This document shows, piece after piece, positions 1-8,491 of a stretch of DNA of 24,203 nucleotides. Origin of the DNA: UBA5972 sp002430125 (GTDB taxonomy: Bacteria; Pseudomonadota; Alphaproteobacteria; Rhodobacterales; Rhodobacteraceae); contig CALBIC010000029.1 in NCBI GenBank assembly GCA_937892915.1, positions 1-24,203 on the forward strand. Reading direction: 5' to 3'. The position numbers and the translations under genes were made by a program. Position 1 is the first letter of the stretch; every line of letters begins with the position of its first letter. The notes under the pieces are model-generated. The model worked only from the letters and a program-made list of their open reading frames with translations. It made no database searches and was not told where the DNA came from.

Positions 1-51
1 CAAAACTCAAATCAAGGGAATCCCTCCGATTCAATGTTTAAGCGGGACGCT

Positions 52-1449
52 TTAATGCTCGAATGGCTCATTGCGACCAAGCGGGCCCAAAGCCTCGGAA
101 GGCTTTTGCTCGATCATGTCTCGTGGCCAGGCGACCTCGACAATCGCGCCACGTCGAATGGGGATTTCTTCGGTGTGAAGAAACGGATCAGACCCGTTGG
201 CAAACGTAATTTCAGCGCCCGACCGCATCAAAAGCGTTTTCGCAATGAACAGGCCCAAGCCCATGCCCTCGTAACCGGGGCGCTTTGGGGAGGTTCGTTC
301 GGACCGGCGCTTGCGCACAAAGGGATCGCCAATTCGTCCGATCAGATCGGAAGGATATCCAGATCCATCGTCTGCTATGGTTACAGAAATCTGCGCGTTG
401 GACCATTTAACATCCACCCAGACATTGAGGTCAGCGAAATCAACTGCGTTTTGGATCAGGTTACGCAATCCATGGATGATCTCCGGTTGACGCCGGATGT
501 TTGGCTGACGTTTTGCCGATTGGCCCGGTGCATCAAAGTTGAAATGCAGGTCCTTCCCGCGATCCTCATGCGGGACCGCAGCCTCGCGCACGACTGCTGA
601 AATCGGCGCGTGGCGCAGGTGGCGATCATCTTTACCAGTGCGCCCCATATCACGCAAAATATCACGGCACCGGTCCACTTGCTGACCGATCAGTTCCAGA
701 TCTTCCTTTAGCTCGGGGTGTTCTTGGACATCTTGCAGCAACTCGCTGCTAACCAATTTGATTGTTGCGAGAGGTGTTCCCAGTTCATGAGCCGCCGCCG
801 CAACAACACCGCCTAAATCTGTCAACTTTTGTTCGCGGCTGAGCGCCATTTGCGTGGCAATCAAAGCTTGTGACATAGAATGGGTTTCATATGTCACGCG
901 CCGCGCGTAACTGCCCAAAAACACCACACCAATGATCAGGGATATCCAGAAACCAGATACAAACAGGTCAGGCATCTGAAGAACCAGCCCGTCCTTGGTT
1001 ATCAAAGGCTCATAGTATCGGGACAAAAGCGAGATTAAGGACAGCGCAATCACGCCCAGAAAAAGCGTTGATTGCAAGCGCAAGGCAGTTGCCGAAATGG
1101 TTACAGGTGCCAGTATCAAAAGGGCGAAGGGGTTGTTCAGGCCGCCGGTCATATAAAGCAGGTAAACAAGCTGCAGCAGATCGAACAACAACGCTAATAC
1201 AGTCTCGGGTTCAGAAAGTCGTTTGTTTTCAGGGTAAACGATGGTCGATGCTATGTTGAAAATGACCGATGCGCCGATCGCCAGTGCGCAAAGCCCGGTG
1301 TTCAGCGATAGCTCAAGCTGCCAACTGGCGAACAGTACGGCAGCACTTTGGCCAACGATCGCCAGCCAGCGCAGGTTTATCAGCGTGCGCAATCGCACCC
1401 ATTCACTGCGTGCGCTGTTGTTCAGGATGGTGTTTGGAGGTTCGGCCAT
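52..1449 (-). CDS. regB: RegB/PrrB redox-responsive sensor histidine kinase
   Basis: Membrane sensor kinase that autophosphorylates and controls RegA in response to redox state and ubiquinone pool. The 465-residue length is normal for RegB. The N-terminal part (about residues 25-185) holds several hydrophobic membrane segments. GGLNNPF at 102-108 matches the GGxxNPF quinone-sensing motif of RegB. The H-box AAAHELGTPL has the phospho-acceptor His221. Cys261 in DRCRDIL matches the redox-active cysteine of the dimerisation domain. The N-box is around Asn334, and the ATP lid motifs are DDGSGYP (360-366) and GMGLGL (395-400). The gene is divergent from senC-regA across 95 bases, the classic alphaproteobacterial arrangement. 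The ATG start at 1449 has only a weak ribosome site. The key residues are all present, so an active redox kinase is expected. Confidence 0.96.
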   Translation of the reverse strand: MAEPPNTILNNSARSEWVRLRTLINLRWLAIVGQSAAVLFASWQLELSLNTGLCALAIGASVIFNIASTIVYPENKRLSEPETVLALLFDLLQLVYLLYMTGGLNNPFALLILAPVTISATALRLQSTLFLGVIALSLISLLSRYYEPLITKDGLVLQMPDLFVSGFWISLIIGVVFLGSYARRVTYETHSMSQALIATQMALSREQKLTDLGGVVAAAAHELGTPLATIKLVSSELLQDVQEHPELKEDLELIGQQVDRCRDILRDMGRTGKDDRHLRHAPISAVVREAAVPHEDRGKDLHFNFDAPGQSAKRQPNIRRQPEIIHGLRNLIQNAVDFADLNVWVDVKWSNAQISVTIADDGSGYPSDLIGRIGDPFVRKRRSERTSPKRPGYEGMGLGLFIAKTLLMRSGAEITFANGSDPFLHTEEIPIRRGAIVEVAWPRDMIEQKPSEALGPLGRNEPFEH

Positions 1450-1457
1450 CGGGTACC

Positions 1458-1472
1458 GCCGTTTATTGTCGC
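1458..1472 (-). promoter_or_regulatory. possible RegA/RegR box between regB and senC
   Basis: On the minus strand this 15-mer reads GCGACAATAAACGGC. Against the RegR-box consensus as I recall it (GNGRCRTTNNGNCGC, from Bradyrhizobium), it matches 8 of 11 specified positions. It lies in the 95-base divergent intergenic region, where RegA autoregulation is known in Rhodobacter. The consensus is loose and no promoter boxes were convincing, so this is a candidate only. Confidence 0.3.
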
Positions 1473-1544
1473 ACTGACGCTATCGTGCATTGATACTGTT
1501 GCCGTTAAGGTGGATCAACAGGTACATGTCAAAAGGATGCCGAT

Positions 1545-2162
1545 ATGACCCGTATCTATGTCTATGCCGCCGCCGTTCTGGTAACCCTCATGTTGGCGGG
1601 GGTGACTTTTCTGATGTTTCGCGGTCAGGGTGACGATCAGTTTGCGGATTGCAGAACCAGCCGGATCGCTGCTGGAAAATCGTCAATCGGTGGTCCGTTC
1701 ACTTTGGTGAACAAGTCGGGGCGGACCGTGACAGACGCTGAGGTTTCAACAAAGCCCTCGCTGATCTATTTTGGCTATACCTATTGCCCAGATGTTTGCC
1801 CCGCTGACAACGCGCGCAATGCCGAGGCGATTGATTTGTTGACTGCCAAGGGTTTGGATGTTGTCCCGGTATTCATTTCCGTCGACCCGGCGCGTGACAC
1901 ACCCCAGGTTGTTGGCGAATTTGCCGGCTATATGCATGAGAAAATGATTGGACTTACCGGAACGCCCGAACAGATTAAGGCCGTTTCAAAGGCCTATAAA
2001 ACCTACTATCGCAAAAACGGCGAGGGGGATGATTATCTTGTGGATCACTCGACTTTTACTTATCTAACCCTCCCAGATCACGGATTTGTTGAGGTTTTTC
2101 GCAGGGACGCCACCGCCAAAGCCTTGGCTGAAACCGTTGCCTGTTTTATCGGCGCGTCCTGA
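1545..2162 (+). CDS. senC: SenC/PrrC, SCO1-family copper chaperone
   Basis: SCO1/SenC-type protein needed for copper-centre assembly of cytochrome c oxidase and linked to RegBA signalling in Rhodobacter. The 205-residue product has one N-terminal membrane anchor (about residues 5-24), which would place the thioredoxin-like domain in the periplasm. The copper ligands are visible: Cys81 and Cys85 in YCPDVCP, and His168 in VDHST. The strand-helix context FGYTYCPDVCP and FISVDPARDTP is typical of the family. A clear AAGGA ribosome site (1533-1537) sits 7 bases before the ATG at 1545. It is the first gene of the plus-strand arm, with regA 68 bases downstream, so co-transcription with regA is likely. 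Confidence 0.95.
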   Translation: MTRIYVYAAAVLVTLMLAGVTFLMFRGQGDDQFADCRTSRIAAGKSSIGGPFTLVNKSGRTVTDAEVSTKPSLIYFGYTYCPDVCPADNARNAEAIDLLTAKGLDVVPVFISVDPARDTPQVVGEFAGYMHEKMIGLTGTPEQIKAVSKAYKTYYRKNGEGDDYLVDHSTFTYLTLPDHGFVEVFRRDATAKALAETVACFIGAS

Positions 2163-2230
2163 TGCCGTTTGACCAAACGCCTTTGACACATTACAAAACT
2201 TGAAGGTGTATTTGCGGACGGGAAAAAGTA

Positions 2231-2785
2231 ATGGCGGAGAATGAACTGGTAGAGATCGGTGAAGATAATTCATTGCTGTTGCTTGATGATGACGAACCGT
2301 TTCTGCGGCGTCTTGCCCGTGCGATGGAAAAGCGCGGTTTTGCAGTTGAGGCGGTCGAAACGGTGGCCGCTGGCAAGGCAATAGCAACCGCTCGCCCACC
2401 TGCTTACGCGGTCATTGACCTGCGTCTTGAAGATGGCAACGGGCTGGATGTGGTGGAGGTTCTGCGTGAACGCCGCCCGGACGCAAAGATCGTAGTTCTG
2501 ACAGGATATGGCGCGATCGCAACAGCGGTTGCTGCAGTGAAAATCGGGGCGACTGACTATTTGTCAAAACCGGCTGACGCCAATGATGTGACCGCAGCCT
2601 TGCTGTCGAGTGGCGGCGGCCGTCCACCGCCTCCGGAAAATCCGATGTCGGCGGATCGGGTTCGCTGGGAGCATATTCAGCGGGTGTTTGAGCTTTGCGA
2701 CCGCAACGTCAGCGAGACAGCGCGGCGCCTGAACATGCACCGTCGGACGTTGCAGCGGATATTGGCAAAACGCTCGCCCAAATAG
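2231..2785 (+). CDS. regA: RegA/PrrA response regulator
   Basis: DNA-binding partner of RegB that controls redox-dependent genes such as photosynthesis, respiration, carbon and nitrogen fixation genes in alphaproteobacteria. The 184-residue length is standard. The receiver domain (about 14-125) has the acidic pocket LLDDDE at 18-22, phospho-acceptor Asp63 in VIDLRLEDG, Thr91 and Lys113 (LSKPAD). A proline-rich linker, RPPPPENP (131-138), leads to a Fis-type helix-turn-helix at about 148-178 (VSETARRLNMHRRTLQRIL). The linker and helix-turn-helix strongly resemble the RegA signature. In R. capsulatus hvrA and ahcY follow regA, but here regA is followed by a terminator and convergent genes. Confidence 0.96.
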   Translation: MAENELVEIGEDNSLLLLDDDEPFLRRLARAMEKRGFAVEAVETVAAGKAIATARPPAYAVIDLRLEDGNGLDVVEVLRERRPDAKIVVLTGYGAIATAVAAVKIGATDYLSKPADANDVTAALLSSGGGRPPPPENPMSADRVRWEHIQRVFELCDRNVSETARRLNMHRRTLQRILAKRSPK

Positions 2786-2805
2786 TCGCAATTGCGGGAA
2801 ACGAT

Positions 2806-2836
2806 AAAGGGCGCAAAGCCGAATTTTCGCCCTTTT
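2806..2836. terminator. bidirectional hairpin terminator between regA and the kbp-like gene
   Basis: Perfect 8-bp stem: AAAGGGCG at 2806-2813 pairs with CGCCCTTT at 2828-2835, with a 14-base loop. It ends in TTTT on the plus strand, and the AAA side gives T residues on the minus strand. It lies between the regA stop (2785) and the convergent gene stop (2854), so it can serve both transcripts. Confidence 0.7.
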
Positions 2837-2853
2837 GTTGTGTCGGTGCCTAA

Positions 2854-3299
2854 TCAGCACTGATCGGGAATTCGCAGAACCTGGCCTGGATAAATCTTAT
2901 CAGGATGGGTTAACAGCGGCTTGTTAGCCTCGAAAATTGCGGGATATTTATTCGCATTGCCATAATGCTTCTTCGCGATTTTTGACAGATTGTCGCCTTT
3001 GGCAACCGTATAAAAGACCGGTTCCTTAGCTGCTGCATCAGCGACCTTCAGCGCAGAGGTTTCAACCTTTGAAATCCCCAGCGTATTGCCAACTGCGACA
3101 ATAGCTTTTTCAAAGGCCGACTGATCTTTGACGTCGCCTTTCAGAACAACAGTGTCGTCCTGAACCTCGACCTCGACAGCCTCGGTACCCAGACCATGGG
3201 ATTCCAGTTCTTCTTTTACCAAAGCTGCCACTGCGGTTGATCTTCGCCATCAATCCAGATTTTCTTACCGACGCTTTTTATAATACTGAATAAGCCCAT
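2854..3299 (-). pseudogene. Kbp/YgaU-like BON-LysM protein, frameshifted near the N-terminus as read
   Basis: Homologue of E. coli Kbp (YgaU), a small soluble potassium-binding protein with a BON domain then a LysM domain. From the ATG at 3299 the first codons read MGLFSIIKSVGKKIWIDGEDQ, the expected family N-terminus. They then run out of frame, because one base seems to be missing in a two-base run at 3237-3238. Adding one A on the gene strand gives DQTAVAALVKEEL and a 148-residue product, close to the 149 of Kbp. The uninterrupted part (2854-3231, 125 residues from a GTG) holds the BON core and the LysM domain (about 72-122 of that part: YTVAKGDNLSKIAKKHYGNA, ending PGQVLRIP). Translation from the internal GTG is possible but I see no good ribosome site for it. 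A consensus error is an equally simple explanation. Confidence 0.82.
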
Positions 3300-3385
3300 T
3301 CATTTTCTTTTCTAAAAATGAGTTTCGTCTTACTTCATTACTTGTTTTTGATAGGAGTGACCAAAGGCAAATTCGGGCGAAAAGG

Positions 3386-3967
3386 CTATAAAAGCTCGGC
3401 ATGCAGCGCCAGAAATGCCGATTTTGTTTCACTGGGCGGGCGTAATTTGATTTCGATGTTGCTGACTAGTTTGCTGTCAGGCTTACCGAATAACTTGTCC
3501 GCCTCAGATTTAGAAAATCCGGCGATTTGTACCGCTTCAAGCCAGGCAGATATTTTGTCCGCCGACTTAATTTGTTTCTTTATCTTCACAGGCACCACGG
3601 CGGGCAATCCAAACCGGATGTGAACCGCCGCCATAAGGCGCGCATCCAATTCGCCGTAGCCGGGGCCAACAGCGGCCTTCACGGGCGAAATCATATCGCC
3701 GATAACGTATTCAGGCGCATCATGTAACAGGGCAGCAAGACACCATTTGATTTCAGCTTTGGGATTCTGTAGTCGAAAAATCTGGGTTACCAAAATTGAA
3801 TGCTCGGCAACTGAGTAGGGAAATTCGCCGTTCGTTTGTCCATTCCAGCGTGCCTGAAAAGACAGACCATGTGCAATATCTTCGATTTCGATATCAAGCG
3901 GCGATGGGTGCAACAAATCAAGTCTGCGCCCCGATAGCATTCTTTGCCATGCGCGCGGTTGTTTCAT
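3386..3967 (-). CDS. HD-domain phosphohydrolase, YfbR-like
   Basis: Metal-dependent HD-superfamily hydrolase. This type often acts on nucleotides, as in E. coli YfbR (a 5'-deoxynucleotidase), but the substrate here cannot be read from sequence. The 193-residue product has likely metal ligands: His33 (DIAHGLSFQARW), His56 in SVAEHSILV, the His82-Asp83 pair in LLHDAPEYVIGD, and Asp137 in KSADKISAWLEA. The pattern RLDLLHPSP then IEDIAHGLS is typical of bacterial HD proteins related to YfbR. The ATG at 3967 has AGGA 8 bases upstream. It sits 65 bases after the malonyl-CoA synthetase gene on the same strand and could be read through from it. Confidence 0.85.
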   Translation of the reverse strand: MKQPRAWQRMLSGRRLDLLHPSPLDIEIEDIAHGLSFQARWNGQTNGEFPYSVAEHSILVTQIFRLQNPKAEIKWCLAALLHDAPEYVIGDMISPVKAAVGPGYGELDARLMAAVHIRFGLPAVVPVKIKKQIKSADKISAWLEAVQIAGFSKSEADKLFGKPDSKLVSNIEIKLRPPSETKSAFLALHAELL

Positions 3968-4032
3968 TCTGAAAATCCTGTACTAAACAAAGCTATGGGC
4001 GAGTATATTCGCGCAAAGCTTTAAGTTTCTAA

Positions 4033-5550
4033 TTATAAATCTTTGTACTGCTCCCGCAAAACATTCTTTTGAACCTTACCCATCGTATTGCGCGGCAATT
4101 CGCTGACAATGACCACATGCTTTGGCTGCTTGAACCGGGCAATACTGCCCTTGATTGCCGAGGAAACAGCCTCGCTGGTAAGTTCGGCCACCGCCGTACC
4201 AACGACAACTGCAACGATAGCTTCGCCAAAATCTGCGTCGGGTATTCCGACCACCGCACTTTCTTCAACACCATCCAGATCGTCGATCAGCAACTCGATC
4301 TCTTTTGGATATACGTTGTACCCACCGGTAATGATCAGATCTTTCGAGCGTCCGACAATATGGACATAGCCATCTTCATCAATTTTCGCCAAATCGCCCG
4401 TCAGGAAAAATCCGTTTGGCCGCAGTTCTTCGGCTGTCTTTTCGGGCATTTGCCAGTAGCCGGCAAAAACGTTGTCACCTCGAACCTCCAACACACCAAC
4501 TTCGCCTTGTGGAATCAAATCGCCATTGTCCGGATTGGTGACAATCACTTCAACTCCGGGCAACGGAAAGCCCACAGTGCCCGCGCGCCGTTCACCATCA
4601 TATGGGTTCGAGGTGTTCATATTGGTTTCGGTCATGCCATATCGTTCAAGGATCGCATGTCCGGTGACAGCTCTCCAACGATCATGGGTTTCAGCCAACA
4701 AGGGCGCCGAACCGGAAATGAACAGGCGCATGGATTTTGCAGCCGCCGCCAATCCTTCGGTTTCTAAAAGACGGGTGTAAAATGTTGGAACCCCCATAAG
4801 GGCCGTCGCCTTGGCCATATGTCCAACAATCGCTGCGGGGTCGAATTTCGACATGAATATCGCCGTGGACCCGACCATCAAAGTGATGTTTGTGGCGACA
4901 AACAGACCATGCGTGTGAAAAATTGGCAAGGCGTGGATCAGCACATCGTCTTTGGTGAAATGCCAAAAATCACGAAGAGTTTCTGAATTGCTGGCAAGTG
5001 CGCGATGGGTCAACATCGCTCCCTTTGATCGCCCGGTTGTTCCCGAGGTATAAAGAATCGCCGCCAAATCGGTCGCGCTGCGCGCAACAGCAGAAAAACT
5101 GGGTGTTTGGGCATTACGATTTTCGGCAAGACTGCCGCTTTCATCGGCGCCTAGGGTCCAGACTATTGGAACACCACATTCCTTGGCGACGCCCGACATC
5201 GCCTCAACTGTCTTTGGGTCGCAAACAAACAAAGCTGGTTTTGCATCACCCAAAAAATAACTGACCTCGGTGGCTGTATAAGCGGTGTTAAGCGGCAGAA
5301 AAACTGCACCGGCAAGCACAGTCCCAACATAAAGCTCAAGCATTGTCACAGTTTTTGGAGTCTGCGCCGCGACACGATCACCCGGCCGAACGCCCGCTTT
5401 AACCAGAGCCGCTGCAATGCGTTCGGCATTGGCGAAAAACGCCCCAAAAGTTACTTGCGCCCCGGTGTCGTGACTGCACAGAAACAGCGCCTCATCCCGC
5501 CCGACACTGGCTAGGCGAAGACGGCTCGCCAAATGGTTTGTGTCATACAT
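4033..5550 (-). CDS. matB: malonyl-CoA synthetase (MatB)
   Basis: Adenylate-forming ligase that makes malonyl-CoA from malonate, CoA and ATP. The 505-residue length fits MatB. Seen: phosphate-binding loop YTSGTTGRSKGAML at 167-180; ERYGMTETN at 302-310, followed by a MNTSNPYDGERRAGTVG segment like that shaping the malonate pocket in MatB; TGD at 384-386; the hinge GRSKDLIITGGYNVYPKEIE at about 400-419; and the C-terminal catalytic lysine Lys492 in MGKVQK. The specific MatB call is supported by the gene directly upstream encoding malonyl-CoA decarboxylase. The two overlap by 8 bases, which indicates translational coupling. Other acyl-CoA synthetases share the domains, but the context favours malonate. 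Confidence 0.92.
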   Translation of the reverse strand: MYDTNHLASRLRLASVGRDEALFLCSHDTGAQVTFGAFFANAERIAAALVKAGVRPGDRVAAQTPKTVTMLELYVGTVLAGAVFLPLNTAYTATEVSYFLGDAKPALFVCDPKTVEAMSGVAKECGVPIVWTLGADESGSLAENRNAQTPSFSAVARSATDLAAILYTSGTTGRSKGAMLTHRALASNSETLRDFWHFTKDDVLIHALPIFHTHGLFVATNITLMVGSTAIFMSKFDPAAIVGHMAKATALMGVPTFYTRLLETEGLAAAAKSMRLFISGSAPLLAETHDRWRAVTGHAILERYGMTETNMNTSNPYDGERRAGTVGFPLPGVEVIVTNPDNGDLIPQGEVGVLEVRGDNVFAGYWQMPEKTAEELRPNGFFLTGDLAKIDEDGYVHIVGRSKDLIITGGYNVYPKEIELLIDDLDGVEESAVVGIPDADFGEAIVAVVVGTAVAELTSEAVSSAIKGSIARFKQPKHVVIVSELPRNTMGKVQKNVLREQYKDL

Positions 5551-6838
5551 TTTTATCTCCCATCAACTTTTTCGGCAGACCCGCCATTACCCTGACTTCG
5601 GGCGACGCGGCAACCTGATGTTCAGTGGCATAGGCCTGATGGTTGGCCTCGATTTTCTTGCCGTCATAAAGATAGTTCACCATAACGCCCCATGCATTCT
5701 TGATCCCTTGCGGGCTGAGATCTGCGTTAACATTAACGCGATGCAATATAGCGCCATTGCCCAGATGAAAATGTGCAACCGGATCATAGACGGTTCCTGA
5801 GGCCCGTTTTGCCAGTAAAAGATAACGTGCCGTAATCTCGGCAATCATTGTGGGTGGTATATCGGCTTTTGCATTCGCGATACTTTCCCGCATTAGGTCT
5901 GTTAATTCAGCGCCTGCCAAGGACTCGGCCCATTTCCGCAGTTCGGGAGTGGGTGAAAGCGTCACAAAAGTCTTGAGCGCTGGCAGTTCGGCGGCCAGTT
6001 CGCTGACGACTTGTTTGATAAGGAAATTGCCAAACGAAATACCTCGCAATCCGCTTTGGCAGTTTGATATGGAATAGAAAACAGCAGTCGTTGCGCTGGC
6101 GGGATTTATCGGCGTGCGGTCGCGAGCCAAAATAGAGCCGACAGCGCTGGAGACGTTGGTCGTTAACGCGACTTCGACGAAAATTAACGGCTCGGTTGGA
6201 ATTGCCGGATGAAAGAAGGCGAACAGTTTTCGGTCGGGTGCCGCAACGCGCTGGCGAAGATCGTCCCATCCGGTGATTTCATGTACGGCTTCATAAGTTA
6301 TTATTTTCTCAAGGATTTCTGCAGGTGTTGACCAATTGATCCGGCGGATTTCAAGGAATCCGCGGCTGAACCATGACGAAAAAAGATGTCTGAAATCGGT
6401 ATCAATGCCGCTTAGTTCGGGGTGTGTTTTCAAATGCTCCAGCAACACGGAACGCATGGTTACCAACCGCGCGGTTGCGCCGGGCACGCGGTTTAATCTA
6501 CGAATCAGCTCCTGTGATTTGGGTTCTGCAGCATAATGTAGTTTGCGGGCCGCATAGTCGTCCCCTGCTTTCCAACCGGAAATCGCGGATTGCAAAGCGG
6601 TTTCGTCAACACCAAACCTGTTTGCGATATCCATAAAAAACGCGGCCTGTTTATCGTTTTCCAGGCTTTCGAAAGTATCAAGGATTTGCATAGCGGTCGC
6701 CAAGCCAGATGCTTCGCCCTTATCGCTGAGCAATTCATCACAGAGCGTGCCTATATCGACAGCGGTTTTGCCGCGACTAAGCCTGGCGCCGACGGCGACC
6801 CGCTGCAGAATATCGCTTAAAAAACTACGCTCGGGCAT
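5543..6838 (-). CDS. matA: malonyl-CoA decarboxylase (MCD/MatA)
   Basis: Converts malonyl-CoA to acetyl-CoA and CO2. The 431-residue protein is the usual bacterial length, with a helical N-terminal part (about 1-150) and a GNAT-like catalytic part. Seen: FYSISNCQSGLRGISFGNFLIK at about 254-275, very close to the CoA-binding region of human MCD; TLSPTPEL, where Ser295 aligns with the catalytic serine; and HFHLGNGA, where His358 aligns with the catalytic histidine. There is no peroxisomal or mitochondrial signal, so it is cytoplasmic. The start at 6838 is 13 bases after the amidase stop and the end overlaps matB, so the three genes form one operon. With MatB it makes a malonate-to-acetyl-CoA route. 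Confidence 0.95.
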   Translation of the reverse strand: MPERSFLSDILQRVAVGARLSRGKTAVDIGTLCDELLSDKGEASGLATAMQILDTFESLENDKQAAFFMDIANRFGVDETALQSAISGWKAGDDYAARKLHYAAEPKSQELIRRLNRVPGATARLVTMRSVLLEHLKTHPELSGIDTDFRHLFSSWFSRGFLEIRRINWSTPAEILEKIITYEAVHEITGWDDLRQRVAAPDRKLFAFFHPAIPTEPLIFVEVALTTNVSSAVGSILARDRTPINPASATTAVFYSISNCQSGLRGISFGNFLIKQVVSELAAELPALKTFVTLSPTPELRKWAESLAGAELTDLMRESIANAKADIPPTMIAEITARYLLLAKRASGTVYDPVAHFHLGNGAILHRVNVNADLSPQGIKNAWGVMVNYLYDGKKIEANHQAYATEHQVAASPEVRVMAGLPKKLMGDKNV

Positions 6839-6851
6839 GAGCTCGCTCGTT

Positions 6852-8291
6852 TCAAAGATGTCTTACGTTTGGGTTGATCGGCCCCAAAGGACCGCCCACC
6901 GCCATTTCAACAGCACGCGCCACAGCCAAAAGTTTTGCCTCGCCGCGCGGCGGGCCGATTAGTTGCAGGCCGACCGGCATCCCGTCGGCATTTAGCCCGA
7001 CCGGAACAGATATTGCCGGCAGGCTGGTTGTTGTTGCCAAGAACGCAAACCGCAGCCAGTCCATATAGAAATCAAGTTTTTGACCATTGATTTCGGTGAT
7101 CCACTCGATCTCGCAAGGCTGCGCGAACAAGCCAACCGTCGGGCAGGCAAGAACATCAAATTTGGTCAGGAACTTCTGCATATTGTTGTATAGAATCGAG
7201 CGTCCGATATTGGCCTTTGCAACGTCCTCGATGGTCAGGCTTTTGGCAAAATCAGTATTCTGGCGAATCGTCTGTTTGTAATGCTTTGAAATTGCTTCCG
7301 GTGTGCGGATCGCGCCCGTTAAGAACCCGGTCGCTCGTATGACATGATATGTGCGTTCAAGATCGGGCAGATCAGGGCAGGCTTCTTCGACGGTGCCGCC
7401 GGACTTTTCGACTTGCGCCAGTGCCGCACGAAGGCAGGTGTCCATTTCCGGGGTAACCGGTGAAAACCCACCCAATTCGGGTGAATATGCAATACGAACA
7501 TTCGAACGCGCCTCGATTACCGCTTTTTGAAATGGCTGATCCGGCGCGGGGTAGGATATTGGAAACCGCGGCTCGTACCCCGTCATCGCATCCAGAAACA
7601 GCGCGCAATCCCGCACTGACCGTGCCATAGGGCCGTCGACGCCTTCGCCCATAAAGCCTTTAAATTCGTGACCGCCACCAGCGCGTCCGGGGCTGGGGCG
7701 TAAGCCGACGACGCCACAATATGCCGCCGGGGTTCGCAAGCTGCCGCCATGATCCGACCCGTGGCTAAGCCAGACTTCACCACTGGCCAGTGACGCGGCT
7801 GCCCCGCCAGACGATCCTGCGGCATTCATTCGCGTATCCCAAGGGTTTCGCGTTCTACCGAACACCTCGTTAAATGTGTTGCCGCCCGCGCCATTTTCCG
7901 GGGTGTTTGTTTTTCCAACAACGATGCCGCCGTTTTCCTCTAGCCGTTCCACAAGCGGGTCACTGGCACTTGGGACAAAATCTTTATAACCAATAGTTCC
8001 AAACGTTGTTCGCACGCCAGCCACAGGGGTCAGATCTTTGATGCCGATAGGCAGCCCTGCCAGATCACCGGGATTGCCGGTGTTGGGTGAAATTGCCCTG
8101 GCCGCCGTTTCCGCACGATCGCGGCACAGTGTCGGCATGGCGTTAATAGCAGGCTCCACTTCAGCAATCCGTGAAAAGGCAGCGTCGAGCAGTTCTTGTG
8201 GCGATACTTTACGCTTTTGCAGCATATCCACGACTTCAAACGCAGCAAGTCGGCAAAGGTCAGGGCCGCTAAAGGATGTACTATGTGGCAA
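6852..8291 (-). CDS. amidase-signature family hydrolase, possibly yielding malonate
   Basis: Amidase with the Ser-cisSer-Lys triad: Lys85 in GIKDLTPV, Ser160 in NAAGSSGGAAASLASG and Ser184 in GSDHGGSLRTPAAYCGVVGLRPS. The 479-residue length fits the family. It starts at TTG (8291): the frame has a stop only six codons upstream and no ATG before residue 23, and AGGAA lies 7 bases before the TTG. It is 13 bases upstream of matA. Known: malonamidase of Bradyrhizobium is an amidase-signature enzyme that makes malonate from malonamate, and pyrimidine breakdown by the barbiturate route also ends in malonate. I infer that the substrate is a malonic half-amide or ureide, but general amide hydrolysis cannot be excluded. 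No malonate transporter or GntR-type regulator is in the window. Confidence 0.9.
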   Translation of the reverse strand: MPHSTSFSGPDLCRLAAFEVVDMLQKRKVSPQELLDAAFSRIAEVEPAINAMPTLCRDRAETAARAISPNTGNPGDLAGLPIGIKDLTPVAGVRTTFGTIGYKDFVPSASDPLVERLEENGGIVVGKTNTPENGAGGNTFNEVFGRTRNPWDTRMNAAGSSGGAAASLASGEVWLSHGSDHGGSLRTPAAYCGVVGLRPSPGRAGGGHEFKGFMGEGVDGPMARSVRDCALFLDAMTGYEPRFPISYPAPDQPFQKAVIEARSNVRIAYSPELGGFSPVTPEMDTCLRAALAQVEKSGGTVEEACPDLPDLERTYHVIRATGFLTGAIRTPEAISKHYKQTIRQNTDFAKSLTIEDVAKANIGRSILYNNMQKFLTKFDVLACPTVGLFAQPCEIEWITEINGQKLDFYMDWLRFAFLATTTSLPAISVPVGLNADGMPVGLQLIGPPRGEAKLLAVARAVEMAVGGPLGPINPNVRHL

Positions 8292-8297
8292 GGTATG

Positions 8298-8302
8298 TTC
8301 CT
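8298..8302 (-). promoter_or_regulatory. ribosome binding site deciding the TTG start of the amidase
   Basis: AGGAA on the minus strand, 6-7 bases upstream of the TTG codon at 8289-8291. An in-frame stop at 8307-8309 excludes a longer protein, and the next ATG is 22 codons inside. The TTG is therefore the most credible start. Confidence 0.55.
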
Positions 8303-8491
8303 GTGGTTATTTGGATGCTCACATGTTCGACTGCGAGACCGCAGACCTCAAGCGAAAAAAGAAAATTATATGGGAGAGAGCACAAGCCCAAAGTTGCATT
8401 TGCACCCGGATCCCTCGGCACAATGGCAAATTCGCGTTGCTCGTATCTTCAATGGCACGTTAGAAGGGGCGAAAAGTTGAAGGGGAAATGA

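Noticed and set aside
15..25. AGGGAATCCCT palindrome downstream of regB as a terminator
   Set aside because: The arms leave almost no loop and no T-run follows on the regB strand; the window edge prevents judging more.
34..600. 188-residue open frame on the plus strand
   Set aside because: It lies entirely antisense to regB, has no recognisable domain and no ribosome site; it is a shadow of the kinase gene.
3989..4022. Terminator between matB and the HD hydrolase gene
   Set aside because: AAAGCT/AGCTTT and GCGA/TCGC can pair in an imperfect stem, but there are large internal mismatches and no proper T-run, so read-through is as likely.
8292..8491. Promoters in the divergent region between the amidase and quinone oxidoreductase genes
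   Set aside because: Promoters must lie here, but no -35/-10 pair with good spacing stood out on either strand, so none was annotated.
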